64,000 nt of DNA from Candidatus Abyssobacteria bacterium SURF_5 (GTDB taxonomy: Bacteria; Abyssobacteria; SURF-5), in NCBI GenBank assembly GCA_003598085.1, contig QZKU01000114.1:35758-99757 (forward strand), written 5' to 3'. The position numbers were made by a program, and so were the translations under genes. Positions 1 through 8,658 of the stretch are shown piece after piece. Under the pieces are notes generated by a model. The model worked only from the letters and a program-made list of their open reading frames with translations, was not told where the DNA came from and made no database searches. Position 1 is the stretch's first letter. Each line of letters begins with the position of its first letter.

Positions 1-730
1 CATCAGCGGCAAACGAAGTGGTTTGCTTCTGGTTGACCTGATAAGCGATATAATCAGGATCGTCCTCCATCAGGTTCCCGCCCGATCGGCGCCTGGTCTG
101 AAATATACCATTCCGATTGACCAGATACGCCTCGCCGGTCTTGCCAATCCGGACGTTCTCAACCAGATCGTTGAAGAAGAATGTGTCGATTGTCGCCCGG
201 ATATACCAGGGGCGCTCACCCTCGAACCTCCGGACCGCGATGACGAAATGAGGGATATTGCGATAGCCGAGAAACACGTCCGAGATAAATATCTCTTCGT
301 TCTGGACCCGCTTAAACCACTCGGCCTGAGCGTAATTCTTCCCCTCCAGATCATACGGGCCGACGTAGGCGACATGATTCCCCTCCGCGTCGAAGACGCC
401 CAAATCCAGGAAGCCGCGCGACAGGTTCTGCAGACGCTCGAATTCCGCCTTGATGTTGCCGTTTCCGCTGAGCTCCGAAAGACTACTCGAGGCAGCAACG
501 TACCTCAGGTCCGCCGAGCGCTCGAGCAGAAACTGTTCGACCAGGTTTCGTTGACCTTCGGCCAGATACGCCAGCCTGGCACTCACCTGACCGCTCAGAT
601 TGGTCGCGAAATAGTAGATGAGCGTTCCAAAAACCAGCATGACCGCCACGAATGGAACCAGCAGCACCCGCAGCAGGATCATCCGCCTGGTATTCTCGAA
701 ATTGACCGTTTTTTCGATAATGGAGTTCAT
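1..730 (-). CDS. Sensor histidine kinase, N-terminal dCache part (partial, runs off left edge)
   Basis: Only the first 243 or so residues lie in the window. One membrane helix (about residues 18-40, rich in Leu/Val/Phe) is followed by an extracytoplasmic segment with hallmarks of a double-Cache sensor, e.g. YVGPYDLEGKNY and ISDVFLGYRN. The same layout and near-identical motifs occur in the complete kinase at 3306-5048, so this is its paralogue and its kinase core should lie to the left. The ATG at 730 overlaps the stop of the receiver gene upstream as ATGA, so the two are translationally coupled and likely partners. The ligand is unknown; Cache domains usually bind small organic acids or amino acids. 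The kinase assignment rests on the paralogue because the catalytic part is not visible. Confidence 0.8.
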   Translation of the reverse strand, partial: MNSIIEKTVNFENTRRMILLRVLLVPFVAVMLVFGTLIYYFATNLSGQVSARLAYLAEGQRNLVEQFLLERSADLRYVAASSSLSELSGNGNIKAEFERLQNLSRGFLDLGVFDAEGNHVAYVGPYDLEGKNYAQAEWFKRVQNEEIFISDVFLGYRNIPHFVIAVRRFEGERPWYIRATIDTFFFNDLVENVRIGKTGEAYLVNRNGIFQTRRRSGGNLMEDDPDYIAYQVNQKQTTSFAAD

Positions 731-1218
731 TTTCCCTCTTGGTCCAACTGCTTGATGCGCCGCAGGATGGCCAGCGGAGAACTCGAGTCGGCCATGTCGA
801 GAATCGCATCCATCCGCTCTTCTTTGATCTTATTTTTGTTCATGACGCGACGCTTATAGGCATCGGTCAACACGGATAGGAGTCGCTCGAGTTCGCACGG
901 TTTCTGGAGGTAAAAATAGGCCCCTTTCTTCGTGCATTCAACCGCCGATTCGGTCGAGCCGTGACCGGTGAGGATGATAACCTCCATCCACTTATGTTCC
1001 TTCTTCAGCGCCTCGAGCGTCTGTTCCCCGTCCATTCCGGGCATCTTCAAATCGACCAGCGCCACATCGATCGGGTGCTTCCTGGCCGCCTCAAGCGCCT
1101 TTTCCCCCCGGTTGACAGTGATGACGTTGAAATCCCTCACTTCGAGTCTCTTCTTGGTCGATTCAAGAAAGCGCTCTTCATCGTCGACGATCAAGAGGTT
1201 GATTTTGTCGTTTTGCAT
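727..1218 (-). CDS. Stand-alone response regulator receiver protein
   Basis: A CheY-like receiver fills residues 1 to about 125. Acidic pair D12-D13, phospho-acceptor D56 (in LVDLKMPGMDG), T84 and K106 (LQKPC) are all present. A tail of about 38 residues (DAILDMADSSSPLAIL) has no DNA-binding domain, so output is probably protein-protein. A longer start at 1230 exists, but its codons spell the Shine-Dalgarno GGAGG six bases before the ATG at 1218, so 1218 is preferred (163 aa). It lies between the receiver-transporter fusion upstream and the partial kinase downstream, overlapping the latter by 4 nt. Its receiver is clearly related to the one in the fusion, which points to duplication. Confidence 0.9.
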   Translation of the reverse strand: MQNDKINLLIVDDEERFLESTKKRLEVRDFNVITVNRGEKALEAARKHPIDVALVDLKMPGMDGEQTLEALKKEHKWMEVIILTGHGSTESAVECTKKGAYFYLQKPCELERLLSVLTDAYKRRVMNKNKIKEERMDAILDMADSSSPLAILRRIKQLDQEGK

Positions 1219-1236
1219 TTTTTCCTCCATGCCCCG

Positions 1237-3303
1237 TTAGAAGCCCATCCAGCGCCAGTAGCCGAAGAAGGTCCATCCCCACAGCACGATGAAAGACAGG
1301 AGCAGAACGACCGACCCGTGAATCAGAAAGTCCTGCGTGGTCACCAACTGCTCGCCCGTCTCCGGATCCTTTGCCATGCTGTACGCGATTGCATTGTTCG
1401 GCGTCCCAATGATGAGCATGAACGCGAAAGAAGAAGCGAAAGCCGTCGCCAACCCGACCATGATCGGGGAAGTGCCGGAGAGCGTCGCCATGGGAACCGT
1501 GATCGGCCCGATCGCCGCCACCGTCGCTCCGTCGCTCATGAAATTCGTGATCACGCCTGAAAAGATGCTTGTGGCCACGCACAGGCCGATACCGCTCGTC
1601 ATCACTTCGGGAAGCGCTCCGATAAATGCATCGGCCATCCACAGGGCAGCGCCCGTATATGCCAGTCCCGCTCCCATTGCGCTCGCGCTGGCATACAGAG
1701 CAACAACGTCCCAGTGAATCTGGTTGATGTCCCTCCACCGCAAAATCCCGAGCACATTCAATAGCACAATACACAGCAGTACAGGACCGCCCATTCCATA
1801 CTTGCTGGAAACCGTCGACCACAGGATGATTAACAGGACCAGAACCGCCGCCGTCCTGTACTCGTTTTTCGTCATTTTCCCTATCTTCTCGGATTCCTTG
1901 CGGACCTCGGCGGCCACATTCAGATTCTTCACTTTGATCTTCTTCCGGAACAGAAGGAAGAAGTACATGCTGATCACCAGCGCCATCACGGGAACCGTCG
2001 GCAGCCCATATTTCACCCATTGTGCGAATGGGAGCGTGATCCCGTAATCCGACAGGATGCCAAGCATCACCGCGTTACGCCCGCCGGCGGCAGGAGAGCC
2101 GGGCCCCCCCACATTGGCGACAAAGGTCAACATCAGGATCATCATCACCGCCAGATTGCGATCCTTGTTGATGCCTGCGGCCCGTACCGCGCCGCCGTAC
2201 ACCAGGATGAAGATCGGTGCGATGAAAGCAACCAATGCGTGCTCCGAGAGGAACGCTGCCGATACCGCCAGCAGCGGCGCGAAGATAAGCGCCAGCTTTG
2301 CCAGTGAGGAGCTGGTCCCCAGCAATAACAGCCCGATTCTTCGGTCGAGTCCCGTTTTCGCAATCGCGGCGGACACGGCAAGGACTCCGAAGATGAATAT
2401 GACCGAATCTTTTGCATAGGCCGCGGCAACCCGATCCGGCGGCAAAACTCCGAAGAAGTACATCAGCATTCCCACAAGAAGTGCGGTCACCCCGACCGGC
2501 ATCGCGCCGGTCGCCCAGAAAAGCGCCGCGACCACCAGCGTCCCGATCATCACGCGCGCCCGAAAAGCCGCCTGCTTCGGGCTTAACCCGACCTTCACGT
2601 TCTTTCCATCTTCACGGGTGACCGTGTGCGTGTAACCGGCTTTCTCGCTGTAGTAATCCGTGATCGTCTGGCCGGCTTTCATCTTCCTGTATTCGGAGTA
2701 GCCCATGATCGACTGGGGCTGATTTTCAAGTTTCTCCGTGCTCAGGAGAGTCAGAAGCTTTTGTGGAGCCGGGGTCGCTATGATCGCCAGGAACAGCAAC
2801 AGCCCCAGGATGATGTACATCGGCCGCGCATTATGTGCTCCAATCAGCCAGCGCCTCAGGCTGCCCCGCTTGATGTGCGGAATTTCGTGCCGCGCCATCG
2901 CGTACACCCGCTCTTTCCGGGCCGCCTCGATCACCTCGACCAGATCATTGAGCACGCACGGCTTCTGCATGTAATGAAACACGTCATATTTGCCGGTAAG
3001 ACGCGCCGATTCAGTGCTGCCAAATCCAGTCAGCATGATCACCTGCACCTCGGGCCTGATTTTCTTGATCTCCTTCAGGGTCTGGATGCCGTCCATCTTC
3101 GGCATTTTCTGGTCGAGGATGACCACCTCCGGGTTTTTGTGGCGGACTATCTTGATAGCGTCCTCGCCATTGTCGACATCCCAGACCTTGTATTCGCGGA
3201 CCTCAAGCTGCTTTTTCATTGCGACACGGAATTTTTCCTCGTCATCAACGAGTAACACCCGTGCCACGCCGTCGGTGACGGCAGACGTTGCTTGTGTGGC
3301 CAT
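1237..3303 (-). CDS. Fusion: response-regulator receiver domain + DASS/SLC13-type anion transporter
   Basis: 688 aa. Residues 14-135 are a receiver with D20-D21, phospho-acceptor D64 (ILDQKMPKMDG), T92 and K114. From about residue 155 to the end it is polytopic. A first helix is followed by a soluble stretch of about 60 residues, then some ten helices with divalent-anion:sodium symporter features such as SFAFMLIIGTPNNAIAYS near residues 615-635. The two re-entrant-loop sites read FLSEHALVAFIAPI (about 352) and FMSDGATVAAIGPI (about 588), where studied family members carry Ser-Asn-Thr. Likely import of a carboxylate or similar anion, with phosphorylation gating or sensing; this role is inferred. 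The start is ATG 3303 after GGAGGAGAG; an upstream in-frame ATG at 3351 would overlap the kinase gene. The preceding kinase ends 2 nt before this ATG. Confidence 0.88.
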   Translation of the reverse strand: MATQATSAVTDGVARVLLVDDEEKFRVAMKKQLEVREYKVWDVDNGEDAIKIVRHKNPEVVILDQKMPKMDGIQTLKEIKKIRPEVQVIMLTGFGSTESARLTGKYDVFHYMQKPCVLNDLVEVIEAARKERVYAMARHEIPHIKRGSLRRWLIGAHNARPMYIILGLLLFLAIIATPAPQKLLTLLSTEKLENQPQSIMGYSEYRKMKAGQTITDYYSEKAGYTHTVTREDGKNVKVGLSPKQAAFRARVMIGTLVVAALFWATGAMPVGVTALLVGMLMYFFGVLPPDRVAAAYAKDSVIFIFGVLAVSAAIAKTGLDRRIGLLLLGTSSSLAKLALIFAPLLAVSAAFLSEHALVAFIAPIFILVYGGAVRAAGINKDRNLAVMMILMLTFVANVGGPGSPAAGGRNAVMLGILSDYGITLPFAQWVKYGLPTVPVMALVISMYFFLLFRKKIKVKNLNVAAEVRKESEKIGKMTKNEYRTAAVLVLLIILWSTVSSKYGMGGPVLLCIVLLNVLGILRWRDINQIHWDVVALYASASAMGAGLAYTGAALWMADAFIGALPEVMTSGIGLCVATSIFSGVITNFMSDGATVAAIGPITVPMATLSGTSPIMVGLATAFASSFAFMLIIGTPNNAIAYSMAKDPETGEQLVTTQDFLIHGSVVLLLSFIVLWGWTFFGYWRWMGF

Positions 3304-3305
3304 AA

Positions 3306-5048
3306 TTAACTCTCCTCCGCTGAGTTCAATGGGAGCACAACAGTGAAACAACTTCCGGCGCCCGGCATGCTCTGAACTTCAATCTGTCCCCCCATCGCCT
3401 GCACTATGCTCAAACTGATGCTCAAGCCAAGCCCGGTCCCCTTTCCGACCTCTTTCGTCGTGTAGAAGGGATTGAATATCCTGGACATCTGATCCGAGGT
3501 CATTCCCTTGCCCGTGTCGGTAATGCTTATTCGTACATCGTTTTCATTGAGGCGGGTCGCCAGCGTGATAGTGCCTGAATTCACGATCGCATCGCCCGCA
3601 TTATTGATGATGTTGAGGAACACCTGGCGCATCTGATCCGGGTCGACCTTCAGCTTCGGCAACAAAGGATCAAAGTCTCGCACCACCTGAATATCGGACA
3701 CCGATAATTCGCGCTCCTTCAATCCGCAAATCACTTCCTCAAGCAGTCGGTTTATATCCGTCGGCGCCAGGCGCGGCTCGCTTTTTCTCACGAAATTGAG
3801 CAATTTCTGAGTGATATCGCGCGCGCGAAACACAGCTTCGTCAATATAGTCAAGTTCCTGCCTGATCTTCTCCGGCGTACACTCCAGACCGAACTGGGGA
3901 TCGAGCAGGTCCCGGATCACCCCGCATTCCGAGGAGATGATGGCGAGTGGATTATTGATTTCATGCGCGACGCCGCCGGCAAGCTCCCCGACAGCCACCA
4001 GTTTGGCCGCATGGAAAAGCTGTGATTTCAGTTCCTTGCGGGATTCGTCAGTTGCCTGCGCCCGGCGCAGCAGCCTGTTTGTAGCCGCCCACGTGATCGT
4101 CGCCAGCACGACCACAAAGAGGCCGGTGACCGCGATCATGATCCGGCGAACGCGATACATATCGGCGTAAGCCACTTTGAGCGGCTGACGGACAACTAAC
4201 ACCCAGGGCGCCTCCTTCAACCAGGAATAGGCGAATAGCTGCGGGTCGCCGTTCGAAGCAACTTCGTTCGCGCCCGAACCGCTGCCTTTCGGCGGCATGT
4301 ACGGGCTGATTCCAAGCAGGCCGCCCTCGCCTGGATCGACCACCTGGTACTTCCCTTCCCGATTAATGAGAGCCGAATTCGCCACTTTCCCCTGACCAAT
4401 CGTCCGTATGAAGCGGTAAAACTTGTCGGGGTCCAGGGTCGCCCGAACCACGTAAGCACGGCCTTCCACCATCTGTTTTACCGCAATCGTAAAGTGAGGC
4501 TTCTGGCGGAATCCAAGATAAATGTCGCTGATGTAGTAGTTCTGATTCTGACTCATCAGTGTCTGATACCATGCTTCCTTGCTGTAGTCTTTCCCCCGCA
4601 GATACGAGTAAGGTCCGGCATAGCCGATCTGCGTCCCCCTTTCATTGAGGAAACCGACATCCACAAATGCATCGCTCATTTCAAGAAGCTGCTGCAACGC
4701 CTTGCCCATGTCTTCCTGGGCGGGAGGAAAATCCAGGTAGCTGCCATGAAAGAGATTGAATATATTGACCACCCGCTCCTGCAGGAAGAGGTCGATCGTG
4801 TTGCGCTGGGTTTCGGCCAATGTTGTCAGATGCAGCTTCCCGCTTTCCTTCAGCGTCACATTGAACTGAAAATGGAAGTAAAGAGAAAGAATTGCGAGGG
4901 GCGTCAGGAACGCGATCAGCAAGCCCACGGACAATCGGTGGCGCAGTCGGCGGTAGTATTCCCGCATTCCGACCCGGGGAAGCGGCGGGATCGTCCTGGG
5001 AGATCTGGGCCTCTCCGTTGGCTCCATGGTCTCGGCGCTCTTATGCAT
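3306..5048 (-). CDS. dCache-type sensor histidine kinase
   Basis: Membrane-bound kinase, the likely phosphodonor for the receiver-transporter fusion directly downstream. In order: helix (LLIAFLTPLAILSLYFHF), long extracytoplasmic double-Cache region with YAGPYSYLRGKDYS and ISDIYLGFRQKPHF, second helix (VTGLFVVVLATITWAA), HisKA with H362 in GGVAHEINNPLA, and an ATPase domain with INNAGDAI, DTGKGM and GTGLGLS. No HAMP domain is apparent. The reading frame is open to an ATG at 5165, with others at 5126 and 5048. I chose 5048 because GAGGAG precedes it and the extra N-terminus has no family match by eye; the choice is uncertain. Extracytoplasmic region and core resemble the partial kinase at 1-730. 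Confidence 0.88.
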   Translation of the reverse strand: MHKSAETMEPTERPRSPRTIPPLPRVGMREYYRRLRHRLSVGLLIAFLTPLAILSLYFHFQFNVTLKESGKLHLTTLAETQRNTIDLFLQERVVNIFNLFHGSYLDFPPAQEDMGKALQQLLEMSDAFVDVGFLNERGTQIGYAGPYSYLRGKDYSKEAWYQTLMSQNQNYYISDIYLGFRQKPHFTIAVKQMVEGRAYVVRATLDPDKFYRFIRTIGQGKVANSALINREGKYQVVDPGEGGLLGISPYMPPKGSGSGANEVASNGDPQLFAYSWLKEAPWVLVVRQPLKVAYADMYRVRRIMIAVTGLFVVVLATITWAATNRLLRRAQATDESRKELKSQLFHAAKLVAVGELAGGVAHEINNPLAIISSECGVIRDLLDPQFGLECTPEKIRQELDYIDEAVFRARDITQKLLNFVRKSEPRLAPTDINRLLEEVICGLKERELSVSDIQVVRDFDPLLPKLKVDPDQMRQVFLNIINNAGDAIVNSGTITLATRLNENDVRISITDTGKGMTSDQMSRIFNPFYTTKEVGKGTGLGLSISLSIVQAMGGQIEVQSMPGAGSCFTVVLPLNSAEES

Positions 5049-5350
5049 TTCGCTCCTCGAGCCCGGCCACAGAGGTGGCATCTGCGGTTTGTACTTAACC
5101 GCCCCTTCCTCTTTTCGCCGGGTCATTGGTTTCCTGCTGTATGGATAGGCGGGAACCTGCTCCATACTTTCAGTTACCTATCTGCAATCGATATGCCGAG
5201 TGAAGAAGAAAAGAAGGAAAAGCAAAATTTGCGGAAATTACGGGGTTTTTTTGCGTCCCGAATGCTGTGGGATCATCCGGAGAAGGAGTGATTGCTGACG
5301 AAGGATTTTACAACTGTAAGGAATTCTGACAAGGGAACCCCGAGATGTTG

Positions 5351-6781
5351 TTATTCCTGAGGCTGTTCGGAGGACTCAGTCAAGTTGCACTTTTCCATCT
5401 TGGCGTGGAGGGTGGGTCGCGAGATGCCCAGAAGCTTGGCGGCTTTCGTCCGGTTCCCATGCGTCAGATTCAGCGCCTCCGTTATCAGGAGTTCGGTGAA
5501 ATGATCTATGAGAGACGAGAAAAGATTATTCCGTCCTCCGGCCATTATGCTGCCGCGCACCCATTGGCGGATGCTCTCTTCTATATTCCTGTTGGCGACA
5601 ACGTCCTTAGCCGCATCATTATGGACCGCCTGTGAGATATCCTCCGGCCGGATCGGATAGCCGCGACTGAAAATCAGCGCCTTCTGGAGCGTGTTTGCCA
5701 GCTCACGCACATTGCCGTGCCACGGATGATTTTCCACCATCGACAACGCTTCATTTGTGATGCCGGGACTCTCCATCCCCATTTCCGTTGCGAAACGGGT
5801 CAGGAAATAATGGCAAAGCAGCCGAGTGTCGCCCTTGCGGCTCCGAAGCGGGGGAATCTCAATCGTGACCACCTTCAAGCGATAGTACAAATCCTCGCGG
5901 AATCGGCCTTCTGAAAGGGCGGCCTCAAGATTGCGGTTGGTCGCCGCCAAGATACGCACGTCCACCGGGATCGGCTCCCGACCGCCCAACCGCTCGATAT
6001 TCTTCTCCTGAAGCAAGCGCAGGATTTTCGCCTGAATGCTCAGGGGCATATCCCCGATCTCATCGAGAAAGATCGTCCCCCCGTTTGCCTGCTCGATCTT
6101 CCCGATCCGCCGGGCTACGGCGCCGGTGAACGTCCCCTTCTCATACCCGAATAACTCGCTCTCGAGCAATGTCTCCGGTATCGCGACGCAATTGATTACC
6201 GTGAACGGCTTGTCGGCGCGCAGGCTGTGCTGATACAATGCCCGCGCAACCAGTTCCTTGCCCGTTCCGGATTCCCCGCGAATCAGGACGGTCGCATCGG
6301 TCGGGGCAACCCGCCCTATGGCCTTGTAGATTTCCTGCATCGCGGGAGATCGCCCGATTATGGCTTCAGGCGCCGCCGTATCCGGGACCGAATCCATTTC
6401 AACGCGCGAGCGCATGAACCTGCCCGCCTCAATCGCCTGCTCGATGAGACTGAGGATATCGGGAATGTCGAACGGCTTGAGGACGTAATCGAAGGCGCCC
6501 AACTTGGTCGCCTCAATCGCCGTGTCGGTCGTGCCGAAAGCTGTCATGATAATAACCGGGAGCTTGGAGTCGATCTTGCGGATCGCCTGGAAAGCTTCCA
6601 TTCCGCTCATGCCGGGCAGGCGCACGTCCATGATGAGCAGGTCGGGAACGAACTGCTTGAGCGCCTCGATACCTTCTTCTCCGGAGGATGCCGTTCTGAC
6701 CAAATAGCCTTCTTCCTGCAACAGCTTGTCAAAACTCTGCCGCAGTTGCACATCGTCTTCAACAATCAGAATCGAACTCAT
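5351..6781 (-). CDS. Sigma-54-dependent NtrC-family response regulator
   Basis: 476 aa, normal length. Receiver with D9-D10 and phospho-acceptor D52 (IMDVRLPGMSG). AAA+ domain with Walker A GESGTGKE and Walker B TIFLDEIGDMP. The sigma-54 contact loop reads GTFTGA instead of the usual GAFTGA. A Fis-type helix-turn-helix closes the protein (NRTKAAKLLGISRPTLHAK). It should activate transcription at -24/-12 promoters when phosphorylated. The ATG overlaps the stop of the preceding kinase gene by 4 nt, making that kinase the obvious partner. I found no convincing -24/-12 site in the nearby intergenic regions, so its targets are unknown. Confidence 0.95.
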   Translation of the reverse strand: MSSILIVEDDVQLRQSFDKLLQEEGYLVRTASSGEEGIEALKQFVPDLLIMDVRLPGMSGMEAFQAIRKIDSKLPVIIMTAFGTTDTAIEATKLGAFDYVLKPFDIPDILSLIEQAIEAGRFMRSRVEMDSVPDTAAPEAIIGRSPAMQEIYKAIGRVAPTDATVLIRGESGTGKELVARALYQHSLRADKPFTVINCVAIPETLLESELFGYEKGTFTGAVARRIGKIEQANGGTIFLDEIGDMPLSIQAKILRLLQEKNIERLGGREPIPVDVRILAATNRNLEAALSEGRFREDLYYRLKVVTIEIPPLRSRKGDTRLLCHYFLTRFATEMGMESPGITNEALSMVENHPWHGNVRELANTLQKALIFSRGYPIRPEDISQAVHNDAAKDVVANRNIEESIRQWVRGSIMAGGRNNLFSSLIDHFTELLITEALNLTHGNRTKAAKLLGISRPTLHAKMEKCNLTESSEQPQE

Positions 6782-8391
6782 GCCGGTTCCTCTTTGATGG
6801 GGAGAGCGATGATAAAGGTGGCCCCCAGATTCTCTTCAGACCGCACCGTCAACCGCCCGCCATGTTCCTCGACAATCCTGGCGGCGATGGAAAGACCCAG
6901 TCCCGTTCCTTCCTCTTTGGTCGTGAAGAACGGCTGAAAGATCTTGTCGCGGATCGATTCAGGAATTCCAGGACCGGTATCGGCTATCTGGATAAGCGCC
7001 ACCCTCCCAATCTCCTCCGCCAGTCCCTCTTCCTCCGTAATCAATATCTTGCCGCCCTCCCCCATCGCATCACATGCATTTACGATCAGATTCACCATGA
7101 CTTCCTTAAGCAACTCCGGGTCGGCATCGATACAAGGAATACTATTGCGCCGCTCTCGCTCCAGCTTCACCCCATGGCGCTCCAGTCGCTTTTCCAGCAG
7201 TTGAAGGACCGAATCCACCGCATCAGATACGTCCACCTTCTGCACCTTCAGCTTCGGCGGCCTCGAAAACTCCAGAAAATTCCTGACAATGTTGTCCAGA
7301 TGACGCAGCTCCTCAGAGATAACGTCGAAATCGTCCCGCGCGACCGCGGGACCAATCGACCGCTGCAGAGAGAACAATCGCATCTTTATTGACGTCATCG
7401 GATTGCGAATACTGTGAGCCGCTTCCGCAGCCAGCTTTCCTACCAGAGCCATCCGCTCCGACTGCAGCAGCCGAGTGCGGCTGCGCTCCAGTTCCAGATG
7501 AGTCTGGTCGACGTCCTCCATCAAACCTCGAACGCCGCTCTTCAATGCAGCCACCTCATCAAGCGATCTATCGGACCCGTTTTTGCCGCTCGTCTGGATC
7601 GCCAGCCGTCGGATTGGATCAAGTATCTGCACCACCAGAACAAAGGAAAGGAAACCGCCGATCAGAACCGCCGCCGATACAGCCGCAGCGGCTATCCCGC
7701 GAAGTCCGCGCGCTTGAGCCTGCCCCCTCAACCACATCTCATGTATTTCCCGGTTGTGCATCTCGTTATACTCGCCGCACAATTCGAGAACTTTAGAAAA
7801 CTTTTGCCTCAAATCCCGGTGGAGCTTCTCTCCCTCTTCACGATGCCCCGATAAATATAAAGTAATGGTTTCATCCTTTCCATCGATATACGTCCGGTAT
7901 TCCGCCTCGATCTTGTCAAGGATCTGCGCATGACCGCCAACGCATTCCAGCGCCCGAGCCTCACGCATCCGCTCGTCAAAGTCCTGGCGAGACCGTCCAA
8001 GTTCTTTCAGCCAATCCGGATTCTTCTCAAGCAGATAGTATGAGACATAGCCTCTTTGATTCAAAAGAGCCGTTTCCAGCCCCTTCGCTACTTGAAGAGA
8101 CGCCACGTTTTCCTCCAGCACGCTCATCAGCAGCTTTTCCATCCGGTAAGTGTACCAGATCATTACAATGCCGCCTGCGGCCGTGATAACAACAAGGCCT
8201 CCCAGTGTAATGAGGATCCGGGAGCGAAGCCCTAAACGACTCCAAAAAGCCAATAAACCGGCAGGCCTGCCATCGCTTTGGTTCCCGCCGGCGGGAGTAA
8301 CGGTACTTAATTGATTATCCATATCACACGCGGAGCAACATCCCGCCTCAGAAAAAAGTTCCAGTGCACGCCATGCAAATAGCGCATTCAA
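6778..8391 (-). CDS. Sensor histidine kinase with four-helix-bundle-like sensor
   Basis: 537 aa as drawn. A helix near residues 58-80 (LITLGGLVVITAAGGIVMIWY) and another near 230-255 (AAAVSAAVLIGGFLSFVLVV) bracket a helical extracytoplasmic domain of about 150 residues resembling a 4HB_MCP-type sensor. A HAMP-like linker, HisKA with H326 (AAEAAHSIRNPMTSI), and an ATPase domain with IVNACDAMGEGG, DTGPGIP and GTGLGLS follow. It is translationally coupled (ATGA) to the NtrC-type regulator and most likely phosphorylates it. The start is not fixed: neither the ATG at 8391 nor the one at 8322 has a good Shine-Dalgarno. The first 50 residues are probably cytoplasmic and unstructured. Confidence 0.88.
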   Translation of the reverse strand: MNALFAWRALELFSEAGCCSACDMDNQLSTVTPAGGNQSDGRPAGLLAFWSRLGLRSRILITLGGLVVITAAGGIVMIWYTYRMEKLLMSVLEENVASLQVAKGLETALLNQRGYVSYYLLEKNPDWLKELGRSRQDFDERMREARALECVGGHAQILDKIEAEYRTYIDGKDETITLYLSGHREEGEKLHRDLRQKFSKVLELCGEYNEMHNREIHEMWLRGQAQARGLRGIAAAAVSAAVLIGGFLSFVLVVQILDPIRRLAIQTSGKNGSDRSLDEVAALKSGVRGLMEDVDQTHLELERSRTRLLQSERMALVGKLAAEAAHSIRNPMTSIKMRLFSLQRSIGPAVARDDFDVISEELRHLDNIVRNFLEFSRPPKLKVQKVDVSDAVDSVLQLLEKRLERHGVKLERERRNSIPCIDADPELLKEVMVNLIVNACDAMGEGGKILITEEEGLAEEIGRVALIQIADTGPGIPESIRDKIFQPFFTTKEEGTGLGLSIAARIVEEHGGRLTVRSEENLGATFIIALPIKEEPA

Positions 8392-8658
8392 AAGCGACCG
8401 ACCTCTTCACCGGGTCATTTTGTCGCCATTTTCGCTTTGATTGGGCTTTCATGGCGCCATGGGGTCCTTTTTATGATATCATAAGAACTTGCTGATTTAC
8501 AAAATGGTCCCAATTATACAGTGAGACGGAAAAAAGCCGCATCGATCCATGAAAAATCCGGCAATAATTTTTTTACCGGACTTTTCAAGTATCTGTTGAC
8601 CGGAGAATCTCGTTTAGATATGATTTACCAGCCAATATCTGCAAAAAGGAAAGGGAAA

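Noticed and set aside
5166..5350. A -24/-12 (sigma-54) promoter in the gap between the two kinase-regulator units
   Set aside because: No TGGCAC-n5-TTGC-like sequence was found on either strand; nearest partial matches miss the invariant GG or GC.
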